Positions 1 to 5,737 of a stretch of 8,169 nucleotides of DNA are shown here, piece after piece (position 1 is the first letter of the stretch; every line of letters starts with the position of its first letter). The translations under genes were made by a program, and so were the position numbers. Location: positions 1 to 8,169 of the forward strand of contig SKOX01000033.1 in NCBI GenBank assembly GCA_007119835.1, in the 5' to 3' direction. The notes under the pieces are model-generated. The model had not been told where the DNA came from and did not search any database. It saw nothing but the letters and a program-made list of their open reading frames with translations. The DNA is from Paracoccaceae bacterium (GTDB lineage: Bacteria; Pseudomonadota; Alphaproteobacteria; Rhodobacterales; Rhodobacteraceae).

Positions 1-437
1 CCGTCGCGGATCATCGTGTCGATGAACTTCACGTCGCCCATCTTCTGGCCGGCGCGCAGGTAGGTCGAATGGTGCGAGAGCGACATGCTCTCCTGGCCGC
101 CCGCGACGACGATGCCGGCGTCGCCGAGGGCGATGTGCTGCGCGGCAAGCGCAACGGCGCGCAGGCCCGAGCCGCAGACCTGGTTGATGCCCCAGGCAGC
201 CGAACCCTCGGGAAGACCCGCCGCGATATGGGCCTGCCGCGCCGGGTTCTGCCCCTGGCCCGCGGTCAGAACCTGGCCCATGATCGTCTCGGAGACCTCG
301 GCGGCCTCGACACCCGCGCGCTCCAGCGCCGCGCGGATCGCTGCGGCGCCGAGCTCGTGGGCTGGCGTGGTCGCGAACGCACCGTTGAAGCTGCCGACCG
401 CGGTGCGGGCCGCCGCAGCGATGACGATATTGGTCAT
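1..437 (-). CDS. phaA: Acetyl-CoA acetyltransferase (beta-ketothiolase) PhaA, N-terminal part, cut by window edge
   Basis: Cytoplasmic thiolase that condenses two acetyl-CoA to acetoacetyl-CoA, the first step of polyhydroxybutyrate synthesis. The 145 codons present begin MTNIVIAAAARTAVGSFNG, the usual thiolase opening. QVCGSGLRA places the acyl-accepting cysteine at residue 88, as in biosynthetic thiolases. GGQESMS follows near residue 117. The family is about 390 residues, so the C-terminal 60% with the His and second Cys lies beyond the left edge. The ATG at 437 is favoured by AGGAGG five bases upstream (443-448). It lies 120 bp downstream of the PHA synthase-like gene on the same strand, so the two are probably co-transcribed. 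This context favours the biosynthetic (PhaA) role over a degradative FadA role. A phaB reductase commonly follows phaA, but would be outside the window. Confidence 0.93.
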   Translation of the reverse strand, partial: MTNIVIAAAARTAVGSFNGAFATTPAHELGAAAIRAALERAGVEAAEVSETIMGQVLTAGQGQNPARQAHIAAGLPEGSAAWGINQVCGSGLRAVALAAQHIALGDAGIVVAGGQESMSLSHHSTYLRAGQKMGDVKFIDTMIRD

Positions 438-442
438 GCTTT

Positions 443-448
443 CCTCCT
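443..448 (-). promoter_or_regulatory. Ribosome binding site of phaA
   Basis: AGGAGG on the minus strand with a 5-base spacer to the ATG at 437. It is a near-perfect Shine-Dalgarno sequence and fixes the start. Confidence 0.8.
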
Positions 449-466
449 CGTTGCGCGTCCGGGAGG

Positions 467-491
467 GGCCTGCCCGCACGAGGCGGGCCGG
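467..491 (-). repeat. Hairpin-forming inverted repeat in the phaC-phaA gap
   Basis: GCCCGC (472-477) and GCGGGC (483-488) are perfect complements around a 5-base loop. Two further pairs lie beyond a single mismatch (469-470 with 490-491). It sits between the stop of the PHA synthase-like gene (558) and the phaA start (437). There is no T tract, so it is not a convincing intrinsic terminator. A role in mRNA stability or partial attenuation between the two genes is inference. The rest of the 120-bp gap (438-557) shows only the phaA ribosome binding site. Confidence 0.35.
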
Positions 492-557
492 GTCGGCTGG
501 TCCGATTCGCCCCTCGCGGCCGTCCCGGATCCTGCGTCGCACAATCCCGTGACGGGC

Positions 558-1826
558 TCAACCTGCATGGGCGGCAAGGAAATCCGCAAGCGGTCGCCAG
601 ACCTGCTGGGCCGCCGCCGAACCCACAACCATTCCGACATGCCCAGTGGGCGGCGCCACGATCCGCGCGCCCGGGATGTCCCGGGCGAGCGGCAGCGCGA
701 TCGGCGCCGGCGCGATGCTGTCGCTCTGGCCGCAGAAGGCGAGGGTGGGGATCCTGATCTCCTGTGGGCGAACGGTTCCGCCGAGAAAATGCCAGCGCCC
801 TGCCGCCGTTCGGTTGCGGATCTGCCAGCCAACCAGCAGATCGCGCGCCGTCGGCGTCGCCATGGGCAGCCCATCTGTCAGCCAGTCCTCGATGGCCACG
901 AAATGCCGCGCGGCTTCGCCGTCCGGGTCGAGCCGCGCAAAGCGCTGGAACTTCACGGCCGCCTGCATCGGGTTGATCAGCGCAAAGAGGTGCTCGAAGA
1001 CCGTCAACGGCACTGCGCCGAAGGCCTCGCCGACGCCCGTGACGAGCGCTTCCGTGCGCTCGGCGCCCGTCGCTCGGATCATGGCGCGCAGACCGCCGCC
1101 GAGTCCGGAGGTTGCGGCGAAGTCCCAGGGCGCGCCGATCGTTGCCAGAGCCGTCAGGTTCTCGCGCGAGCGGGCGGCGAGTCCGGCGGCAAGCGTGCCG
1201 CCCATGCAGTAGCCGACCACCGCCGCCGGGCGTCCCGCTTCTTCGGCGAGACGGGCTAGGGCGGGAACGAGCCGTTCCCTGCCGTAGGCGTCGAGGTCGA
1301 AGCTGCGCTCCTCCGGCCCGGGCTCACCCCAGTCGAGCAGGACCGGTCGCAGGCCTCTGGCCGCGAGCCAGCGCAGGAGCGACCGCTCGGGCAGGAGGTC
1401 GAGGATGTAGGCGCGATTGATCAGCGACGGCACGACGAGGACGGGCAGGCCGCGCGGATCTGCCGCTTCGGGCGCCTGACCGTAGTCGAGTAGGCGACAG
1501 TTGCCCCGGCTCCAGATCGCCGGCGGCGGCGCTAGGGTTCGGCGGTAGGGATGCGCCTGCCACATCTCGATCCCGCGGAGCATCGCCGAGAGCCGGGCGC
1601 CGATTTCGCGCGCGAGGGCGAGGCGATCGATTTCGCCGTCGAGCCCGGCAGCGGCTTCGCGCAGATGCGGCGACCAGGGGAAGCGATCGTCGCGGGCGTT
1701 CGGGGCAGCCAGGAGTGCCTGCTGATAGCCCGCAAGGGCGGCCGCGAGATGGAAGACGAGCGGCCCTGGCTCGCCGCAGCGGTGCGGGGCCGGGACCGGG
1801 CGCTCGTCCGGAGGGTGGGACGGCAT
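558..1826 (-). CDS. phaC: PHA synthase-like alpha/beta hydrolase (PhaC family, class III-like in size and C-terminus)
   Basis: Predicted poly(3-hydroxyalkanoate) synthase, polymerising 3-hydroxyacyl-CoA at the granule surface. The 422 residues carry the modified lipase box GYCMGG, with Cys207 replacing the usual hydrolase Ser. This is the PhaC hallmark. Asp369 (GQSDSIAP) and His396 (TGHVGMVVG) complete the triad. Cys-to-Asp spacing (162) and Asp-to-His spacing (27) fit PhaC. LVVPSLINRAYILDLL (about 130-145) and LLDWGEPGP (163-171) match the core beta strands of PhaC. Class I enzymes are about 590 residues. This protein lacks their long N-terminal domain and ends GHVGMVVG...W like class III PhaC (about 355 residues), with roughly 60 extra N-terminal residues. 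No PhaE partner gene is present. Its ATG overlaps the stop of the upstream 62-codon gene by one base (TGATG), implying translational coupling. phaA follows. PHA synthase-like hydrolases of unproven polymerase activity also exist, so the activity is inferred. Confidence 0.82.
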   Translation of the reverse strand: MPSHPPDERPVPAPHRCGEPGPLVFHLAAALAGYQQALLAAPNARDDRFPWSPHLREAAAGLDGEIDRLALAREIGARLSAMLRGIEMWQAHPYRRTLAPPPAIWSRGNCRLLDYGQAPEAADPRGLPVLVVPSLINRAYILDLLPERSLLRWLAARGLRPVLLDWGEPGPEERSFDLDAYGRERLVPALARLAEEAGRPAAVVGYCMGGTLAAGLAARSRENLTALATIGAPWDFAATSGLGGGLRAMIRATGAERTEALVTGVGEAFGAVPLTVFEHLFALINPMQAAVKFQRFARLDPDGEAARHFVAIEDWLTDGLPMATPTARDLLVGWQIRNRTAAGRWHFLGGTVRPQEIRIPTLAFCGQSDSIAPAPIALPLARDIPGARIVAPPTGHVGMVVGSAAAQQVWRPLADFLAAHAG

Positions 1827-2014
1827 CAGCGGTCGCGTCGGTCGCGGGAGGCGCTGGCGCCCGCCGATGGTCCGCTCAGGGAAAGCTGCGAGAGGTTTCT
1901 CTCCCAGAGGTCCAGATACCGCCGCGCCCGCTCGGTCGCGGGATCGACGGCTTCAGACTCGCGGGGCTCCCTCGCGGGAGCCTCCGATGCGTCGTTCTGG
2001 TCAAGATGATGCAC
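1826..2014 (-). CDS. Small 62-residue protein translationally coupled to the PHA synthase-like gene
   Basis: I do not recognise a named family. The GTG start at 2014 is chosen because GGGGAGGAG (2019-2027) lies four bases upstream. The longer in-frame reading to 2161 has no such signal and is Arg/Pro rich. The protein opens with a His/Asp/Glu-rich segment (MHHLDQNDASEAP). It then has an amphipathic stretch, RARRYLDLWERNLSQLSLS (about residues 32-50), and ends in a Ser/Ala/Arg/Asp-rich tail. G or C at third positions is high (about 80% by hand count), as for real genes here. Its TGA shares one base with the ATG of the synthase, so both products are probably made together. Inference: a granule- or synthase-binding helper, loosely comparable to PhaE or PhaM partners. 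No homology to either can be claimed. Confidence 0.68.
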   Translation of the reverse strand: MHHLDQNDASEAPAREPRESEAVDPATERARRYLDLWERNLSQLSLSGPSAGASASRDRRDR

Positions 2015-2018
2015 GATG

Positions 2019-2027
2019 CTCCTCCCC
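2019..2027 (-). promoter_or_regulatory. Ribosome binding site of the 62-codon gene
   Basis: GGGGAGGAG on the minus strand, four bases from the GTG at 2014. It decides the start of the small gene, since no ATG is available in frame nearby, and supports it being translated. Confidence 0.65.
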
Positions 2028-2104
2028 ACGCATGGCTTCTTGCGCCGCATCGCTGACCGGGCTCCTTCCCGCGCGTGAGGCGCTGGCTCCCGAACGTCCG
2101 GCTC

Positions 2105-2125
2105 CCGGGGTCCGCTTGACCCCGG
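2105..2125. promoter_or_regulatory. Perfect 8-bp-arm inverted repeat in the phaR / phaC divergent region, candidate operator
   Basis: CCGGGGTC (2105-2112) and GACCCCGG (2118-2125) are perfect reverse complements around CGCTT. The repeat lies roughly mid-way between the divergent starts (2014 and 2240). Its right arm overlaps a TTGACC that resembles a -35 element for phaR, although the -10 position 17 bases on (GACAAG) is poor. It could be an operator for PhaR or another dimeric regulator, or a hairpin in a 5' leader. Assignment to PhaR is inference from position only. Confidence 0.4.
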
Positions 2126-2148
2126 CGAGCGGATGGCCGACAAGGGTC

Positions 2149-2160
2149 TGCGATTTCGCA
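2149..2160. promoter_or_regulatory. TGC-containing inverted repeat upstream of phaR, candidate PhaR site
   Basis: TGCG (2149-2152) and CGCA (2157-2160) flank ATTT. PhaR homologues are described as binding TGC-rich sequences upstream of PHA genes, including their own. A second TTTGCGCC lies at 2174-2181. The arms are only four bases, so a chance occurrence is quite possible in GC-rich DNA. Confidence 0.25.
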
Positions 2161-2227
2161 CGCGCGGAAGCCCTTTGCGCCAGTCTGATGCGGCGATAAG
2201 GTGGCAGCCCGCGGGAGGTCAACCACT

Positions 2228-2233
2228 GGGAGA
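2228..2233 (+). promoter_or_regulatory. Ribosome binding site of phaR
   Basis: GGGAGA ends six bases before the GTG at 2240. It favours this GTG over the in-frame GTG at 2201, which has no nearby Shine-Dalgarno sequence. Confidence 0.6.
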
Positions 2234-2239
2234 CTGCGC

Positions 2240-2827
2240 GTGGCTGAACAGGACGAAAAAGCGGCCAAGCCCATCGTCATCAAGAAGTACGCGAACCGCC
2301 GCCTCTACAACACGGCGAAGTCGTCATACGTGACGCTCGACCACCTGAGCCAGATGGTCCGTGAGGGTCTCGATTTCGTGGTGAAAGACGCGAAGACGGG
2401 GGACGACATCACCCGCTCGGTGCTGGCGCAGATCATCTTCGAGGAAGAGTCGAAGGGCCAGACAATGTTGCCCGCAAACTTCCTCCGCCAGCTGATCCGG
2501 CTCTACGGGGACACGCTGCAGGGTTTCGTCCCGGCGTATCTCGAGGCATCGATGGAAACCTTCGCGCGCAACCAGGAGAAGATGCGCTCGCAGATCCAGA
2601 AGGCCTTCGGCGCCAATCCGGCGTTCCAGAACTTCGAGGTACTGACGCGGGCCAACATGGATCTCTTCGAGCAGGCGATGCGCATGTTCACGCCCTTCCC
2701 CGCCGGCACGCTTCCGGAGGGGGAGAAGGGCGAGCGCGGCGCGCGCAAGGACATGGAGCTCGACGAGCTGAAGAGCCAGCTTGCCGACATGCAGGCCAAG
2801 CTCGCCAAGCTTTCCAAGGAAAACTGA
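2240..2827 (+). CDS. phaR: PHA synthesis repressor PhaR
   Basis: Cytoplasmic DNA-binding regulator that represses PHA genes (typically phasin genes and itself) and is released when it binds nascent polymer. The 195 residues contain the PHB/PHA accumulation regulator DNA-binding domain at about 11-71, with the signature IKKYANRRLYNT followed by YVTLDHLSQMV. A PHB-accumulation domain follows at about 75-115 (LPANFLRQLIRLYGDTLQGFVPAYLE, near 77-102). The C-terminus (about 171-193, ELDELKSQLADMQAKLAKL) has heptad-like Leu/Met spacing consistent with a short coiled coil. Length is normal for alphaproteobacterial PhaR. The GTG start at 2240 gives the usual short polar lead before the first domain. 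It is divergent from the small gene, phaC-like gene and phaA, so the shared 225-bp region is a natural place for control of both sides. No phasin gene is in the window. Confidence 0.95.
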   Translation: MAEQDEKAAKPIVIKKYANRRLYNTAKSSYVTLDHLSQMVREGLDFVVKDAKTGDDITRSVLAQIIFEEESKGQTMLPANFLRQLIRLYGDTLQGFVPAYLEASMETFARNQEKMRSQIQKAFGANPAFQNFEVLTRANMDLFEQAMRMFTPFPAGTLPEGEKGERGARKDMELDELKSQLADMQAKLAKLSKEN

Positions 2828-2828
2828 G

Positions 2829-2866
2829 GGGCGGGCCCGCTCAGCCGGCCGCCGCAAGGGGGCCGG
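2829..2866. terminator. Possible bidirectional hairpins at the phaR / EAL convergent junction
   Basis: Between the phaR stop (2827) and the EAL gene stop (2841) lies the palindrome GCGGGCCCGC (2831-2840). Just inside the EAL gene's 3' end, CCGGCC (2845-2850) pairs with GGCCGG (2861-2866). There is no T tract on either strand, so factor-independent termination is doubtful. The 13-bp spacing leaves little other room for terminators. Confidence 0.22.
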
Positions 2867-3707
2867 ATAGCTCTGCGTCCTCTCCTGCGATCTCGGCAAC
2901 GGGCCGTCCGTACAGGTAGCCCTGCAGGCAGTCGATGCCGAGCTTGGCGAGCCACGCGGCGTCGGCGGGATGCTCCACCCGCTCGGCCACCGTCAGCATC
3001 TCGAAATGCCGCCCTACCGCCATCAGGCACTCGACGAGTACCTGGGCGTCCGGCGTGTTCGCGACTCCCTCCACGAAGGCGCCGTCGATCTTGACCATGT
3101 CGAAGCGCAGGTCACGGAAGTGGCGGAAACCGGTGGCGCCCGCGCCGAAATCGTCAAGGGCGAAGGCGACGCCCGCGGCGCGCACGTGGTCCATGAAGTC
3201 CCGCGTCTGATCGACGTCGCGGATCGCCTCGGTCTCCGTCACCTCGAGGATCAGCCGTCCGAGTGCGTCGCGCCGGGCTGCGGCCGCCTGCTCGAAGAGC
3301 GCGAGCCAGCCCTCGTCGCCCATCGTGAGGGGCGACATGTTGACCGAGACGCGCAGGTCCGGCTGCGCCGCGAGCAGGTCCAGGGCGTGCGAAAGCGCGA
3401 GACGGTCGATCTCCCGGCCGAGGCTCGTGCGCTCGACGGCTGGCATGAAGACGCCCGCGGGTACCACCTCGCCCGACGGCAGCCGCATGCGCACCAGCAT
3501 CTCGTGGAAGGCCACGAAGGACGGCCGGTCGGCGCGCACGACCTGCTGATAGTGAAAACCGATGCGCCGCTGGGCGAGGGCCTGCGCCACCGCAAACTTG
3601 ATGCGCACATCGCCGTCCGGCCGGTGCGGCTGGGCTGTGCGCGGATCGAGGCAGTGCAGCGTCGCAGTGGCAGCGTGACTCGGGCGGGCAGGGGCGGGCA
3701 TGGTCAT
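2841..3707 (-). CDS. Stand-alone EAL-domain protein, predicted cyclic-di-GMP phosphodiesterase
   Basis: Predicted to hydrolyse the second messenger c-di-GMP to pGpG. The 288 residues consist of a short N-terminal tail (about 1-35) and one EAL domain (about 36-275). No GGDEF, PAS, receiver or membrane segment is present. The signature is EML instead of EAL (Glu69). The metal- and substrate-binding set looks complete: Asn123 (VNMS), Glu155 (EVTE), Asp185-Asp186 (DDFGAG), Lys207 (KID), Glu242 (AERVE) and Gln262 (LQGYLYGRP). Activity is therefore plausible despite the altered EAL triplet. The ATG at 3707 is preferred because AAAGGTG (3714-3720) lies six bases upstream. A second ATG two codons later is possible. 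The start overlaps by four bases (ATGA) the stop of a 25-codon upstream ORF. The gene converges on phaR and diverges from nth. Nothing in the sequence links it to PHA metabolism. Confidence 0.88.
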   Translation of the reverse strand: MTMPAPARPSHAATATLHCLDPRTAQPHRPDGDVRIKFAVAQALAQRRIGFHYQQVVRADRPSFVAFHEMLVRMRLPSGEVVPAGVFMPAVERTSLGREIDRLALSHALDLLAAQPDLRVSVNMSPLTMGDEGWLALFEQAAAARRDALGRLILEVTETEAIRDVDQTRDFMDHVRAAGVAFALDDFGAGATGFRHFRDLRFDMVKIDGAFVEGVANTPDAQVLVECLMAVGRHFEMLTVAERVEHPADAAWLAKLGIDCLQGYLYGRPVAEIAGEDAELSGPLAAAG

Positions 3708-3781
3708 CTGCGGCACCTTTCGCTGACGGACGCTCCTCTTCTTAGGCCGGCAACCGTTAATGGTTCGTGTATGTGCGCCAT
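3704..3781 (-). CDS. Possible 25-codon leader peptide overlapping the EAL gene start
   Basis: An ORF starting MAHIHEPLTVAGLRRG has AGGAAG (3787-3792) five bases before its ATG. It ends in a TGA that overlaps the EAL gene's ATG by four bases (ATGA). The codons are unusual for this DNA: ATA, CCA, TTA, CTA, three AGA, one AGG and one GGA among 25, whereas neighbours use mostly G/C-ending codons. This suggests either that it is not a protein gene, or that it is a leader whose slow translation tunes the EAL gene. Placement and ribosome site favour translation, while codon use does not favour a conserved product. Confidence 0.35.
   Translation of the reverse strand: MAHIHEPLTVAGLRRGASVSERCRR
3752..3765. 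promoter_or_regulatory. Near-palindrome AACC-x-TTAA-x-GGTT between the EAL and nth genes
   Basis: AACCGTTAATGGTT matches its own reverse complement at 12 of 14 positions and is the most AT-rich spot in the 188-bp divergent region (3708-3895). It could be a regulator site or part of a promoter. A full CtrA site (TTAA-N7-TTAA) is not present. The rest of the region shows no clear sigma-70 pair for nth. Confidence 0.25.
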
Positions 3782-3895
3782 TCGTTCTTCCTGTGTTCGG
3801 GTTGGCCAGGTGCCTTTCGGGGAGAGCGGCGCGGGCGGCCGACATGGTGCCCGCCCCTTGCGCGGCGCGGCCCGGCGTGCAACTCCCTCTGCGCG

Positions 3896-4540
3896 ATGCC
3901 GGAGCCCCTGGACTGTGCAACCCAGACCGAGATCTTCCGCCGCTTTCAGGCGGCGGAGCCTGAGCCGCGCGGCGAGCTCGCACACACCAATGCCTTCACC
4001 CTGCTGGTGGCCGTTGCCCTCTCGGCGCAGGCGACCGACAAGGGGGTGAACCGCGCGACCGAGGCGCTTTTCCGCATCGCCGACACGCCTCAGAAGATGC
4101 TGGCGCTGGGCGAGGAGGGGCTGGTCGAGCACATCCGCACGATCGGCCTCTACCGCAACAAGGCGCGCCACGTCATGAAGCTCTCGGCCCTCCTCGTCGA
4201 GCGCTATGGCGGCGAGGTGCCGTCGTCGCGCGCAGCGCTCGAGAGCCTGCCCGGCGTCGGGCGCAAGACCGCCAACGTCGTGCTCAACAGCTGGTGGCAC
4301 TACCCGGCGCAGGCCGTCGACACGCACATCTTCCGCGTCGGCAACCGCACCCGGATCGCCCCCGGCCGCGATCCTCTCGCCGTCGAGCGCGCCATCGAGG
4401 ACAACGTCCCCGTCGGCTACCAGCAGCACGCCCATCACTGGCTGATCCTGCACGGCCGCTACGTGTGCAAGGCACGCAAGCCCGCCTGCGGGGCCTGCCT
4501 CATCCGAGACCTCTGCCCCTGGGAGGACAAGAGCCCATGA
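3896..4540 (+). CDS. nth: Endonuclease III (Nth), DNA glycosylase/AP lyase
   Basis: Base-excision repair enzyme that removes oxidised pyrimidines and cuts at the abasic site. The 214 residues match the family length of about 210. The helix-hairpin-helix LPGVGRKTANVV holds catalytic Lys124, and VDTHIFRVGNR supplies Asp142. The 4Fe-4S cluster cysteines are 191, 198, 201 and 207 (Cys-x6-Cys-x2-Cys-x5-Cys), the classic Nth pattern. LLVAVALSAQATD (37-49) is the usual N-terminal helix motif. The ATG at 3896 gives the standard beginning and is the only ATG in frame, although no Shine-Dalgarno sequence is visible. Upstream in-frame GTGs (3767, 3773) would add an atypical Arg/Cys-rich extension. The stop overlaps the next gene's ATG by four bases (ATGA), so the two form an operon. 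Confidence 0.96.
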   Translation: MPEPLDCATQTEIFRRFQAAEPEPRGELAHTNAFTLLVAVALSAQATDKGVNRATEALFRIADTPQKMLALGEEGLVEHIRTIGLYRNKARHVMKLSALLVERYGGEVPSSRAALESLPGVGRKTANVVLNSWWHYPAQAVDTHIFRVGNRTRIAPGRDPLAVERAIEDNVPVGYQQHAHHWLILHGRYVCKARKPACGACLIRDLCPWEDKSP

Positions 4541-5529
4541 CCAAGACCTATGACGTCGTCGGGATCGGCAACGCGCTGGTCGACGTGATCGCCCATGCCG
4601 AGGATGCCTTCCTCGAGGAGATGGGTGTCGAGCGCGGCATCATGACCCTGATCAACACCGACCGCGCGCGCGAGCTCTACGAGGCGATGGGCCCGGGGCG
4701 CGAGGTCTCGGGCGGATCGGCGGCCAACACCATCGCCGGCCTGGCCGCCCTCGGCGCGCGCACGGCCTATGTCGGCAAGGTCAAGGACGATCAGCTCGGC
4801 GAGATCTTCGTCCACGACCTCACAGCCCAAGGCGCGGACTACTTCACGCCCCGCGCGCCGAAGGACCACGAGGCCGACACGGGCCGGTGTCTGGTCCTTG
4901 TCACGCCCGACAGCGAGCGGTCGATGAGCACCTATCTCGGCGTCTCCGAGTTCCTCGCGCCGTCGGACATCGACGAGATCCAGATGGCGAGGGCCGAGTG
5001 GATCTTCCTTGAAGGCTACCGCTTCGACGGGCCCGACAGCCACGCCGCCTTCGCCAAGGCGATCGGCGCGACCAAGCGCGCGGGCGGCAAGGTCGCCGTT
5101 ACCCTCTCCGACCCGTTCTGCGTCGAGCGCCACCGCGACGCCTTCCGCACCATGGTGCGCGAGGGTGCCGACATGCTGGTCGCCAACGAGCACGAGCTGA
5201 AGTCGCTCTACCAGACCGACGATCTGGAGCGTGCGATGGCGCTGGCCGAGGCCGAGGTGCCGATCACCGCCTGCACCGTCGGCCCGGGCGGGGTGCACGT
5301 GCTCGCCGGCGGCGCGCGGGTCCACGCCGACGCGGTCGCGACCGATGTCGTCGACGTGACCGGGGCGGGTGACCTCTTCGCATCGGGCTTCCTCTGGGGC
5401 GTCGTTACCGGGCGGGACTGGATGACGGCGGCGCAGATGGGCAATGTGGCGGCCGCGGAGATCATCTCGCATATGGGCGCGCGGCCGGAGGCGGACCTGA
5501 AGGCGTTGGTCGGCAAGGTCGCTGTCTGA
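4537..5529 (+). CDS. PfkB-family kinase, probable adenosine kinase
   Basis: Ribokinase-like kinase predicted to phosphorylate adenosine to AMP (purine salvage) using ATP. The 330 residues begin YDVVGIGNALVDVIA, typical of the adenosine kinase branch. The first PfkB signature region is SGGSAANTIAGLAALG (58-73) with YVGKVKDDQLG. The second, DVTGAGDLFASGFLWG (273-288), carries the anion hole GAG and the catalytic base Asp279. NEHELKSL (217-224) is the usual substrate-lid and strand region. A ribosome site GGGAGG (4521-4526) lies inside the end of nth, 10 bases from the ATG. The 4-base overlap with nth implies coupled translation. Other PfkB sugar kinases cannot be excluded from motifs alone, but the N-terminal and SGGSAANT context fit the proteins annotated as adenosine kinase in alphaproteobacteria. 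Confidence 0.88.
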   Translation: MTKTYDVVGIGNALVDVIAHAEDAFLEEMGVERGIMTLINTDRARELYEAMGPGREVSGGSAANTIAGLAALGARTAYVGKVKDDQLGEIFVHDLTAQGADYFTPRAPKDHEADTGRCLVLVTPDSERSMSTYLGVSEFLAPSDIDEIQMARAEWIFLEGYRFDGPDSHAAFAKAIGATKRAGGKVAVTLSDPFCVERHRDAFRTMVREGADMLVANEHELKSLYQTDDLERAMALAEAEVPITACTVGPGGVHVLAGGARVHADAVATDVVDVTGAGDLFASGFLWGVVTGRDWMTAAQMGNVAAAEIISHMGARPEADLKALVGKVAV

Positions 5530-5737
5530 CGGCGGTCCGGGCGCCCCTCACTTGAGGTGTTGACACTTGGATGCGCCACAACGGTCTGATTTGGGACGGA
5601 AAACGTGTTAATGTGGCCGGTTCCGAATTCGGGCGTCCGGCGCGTTCGGCGGTATCAGACGGTCCCCTCGGCTGCGTTGACTCCCGCAGTCTCCGGGCGC
5701 ACCATGGCAGGATCGCTGACCTAAAGTAGTGCCGCCG
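5530..5737. other. 208-bp spacer before the exporter gene, with promoter-like elements and a possible 52-codon ORF
   Basis: This spacer is visibly less GC-rich than its surroundings. It holds a consensus -35 hexamer TTGACA (5560-5565) with no good -10 at 16-18 bases, a second TTGACT (5677-5682), GTTAAT (5607-5612) and TAAAGT (5722-5727). CCTCA/TGAGG (5546-5550 and 5553-5557) is a small inverted repeat after the kinase gene. GTCTGAT (5584-5590) has its complement ATCAGAC at 5654-5660. An ORF from ATG 5571 to TAG 5729 starts MRHNGLIWDGKRVN. Its third-position G/C is only about 63%, well below neighbouring genes, so it is probably not coding. Its stop overlaps a GTG in the exporter frame (TAGTG). 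A promoter for the exporter is likely here, but its exact position is not decidable. Confidence 0.4.

Noticed and set aside
69..1259. 396-codon plus-strand ORF over phaA and the PHA synthase-like gene
   Set aside because: Antisense shadow of two clear minus-strand genes, with low-complexity Arg/Ala/Gly composition.
2015..2161. Upstream in-frame extension of the 62-codon gene
   Set aside because: Lacks a ribosome site and its translation is Arg/Pro-rich. The strong Shine-Dalgarno sequence points to GTG 2014 instead.
2970..4049. 359-codon plus-strand ORF across the EAL gene and the start of nth
   Set aside because: Antisense to a complete EAL domain and overlapping nth in another frame. No motif or ribosome site.
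4459..5472. 337-codon minus-strand ORF opposite the PfkB kinase
   Set aside because: Shadow of a gene with full PfkB signatures. Its His/Arg/Gly-rich translation is typical of antisense frames in GC-rich DNA.
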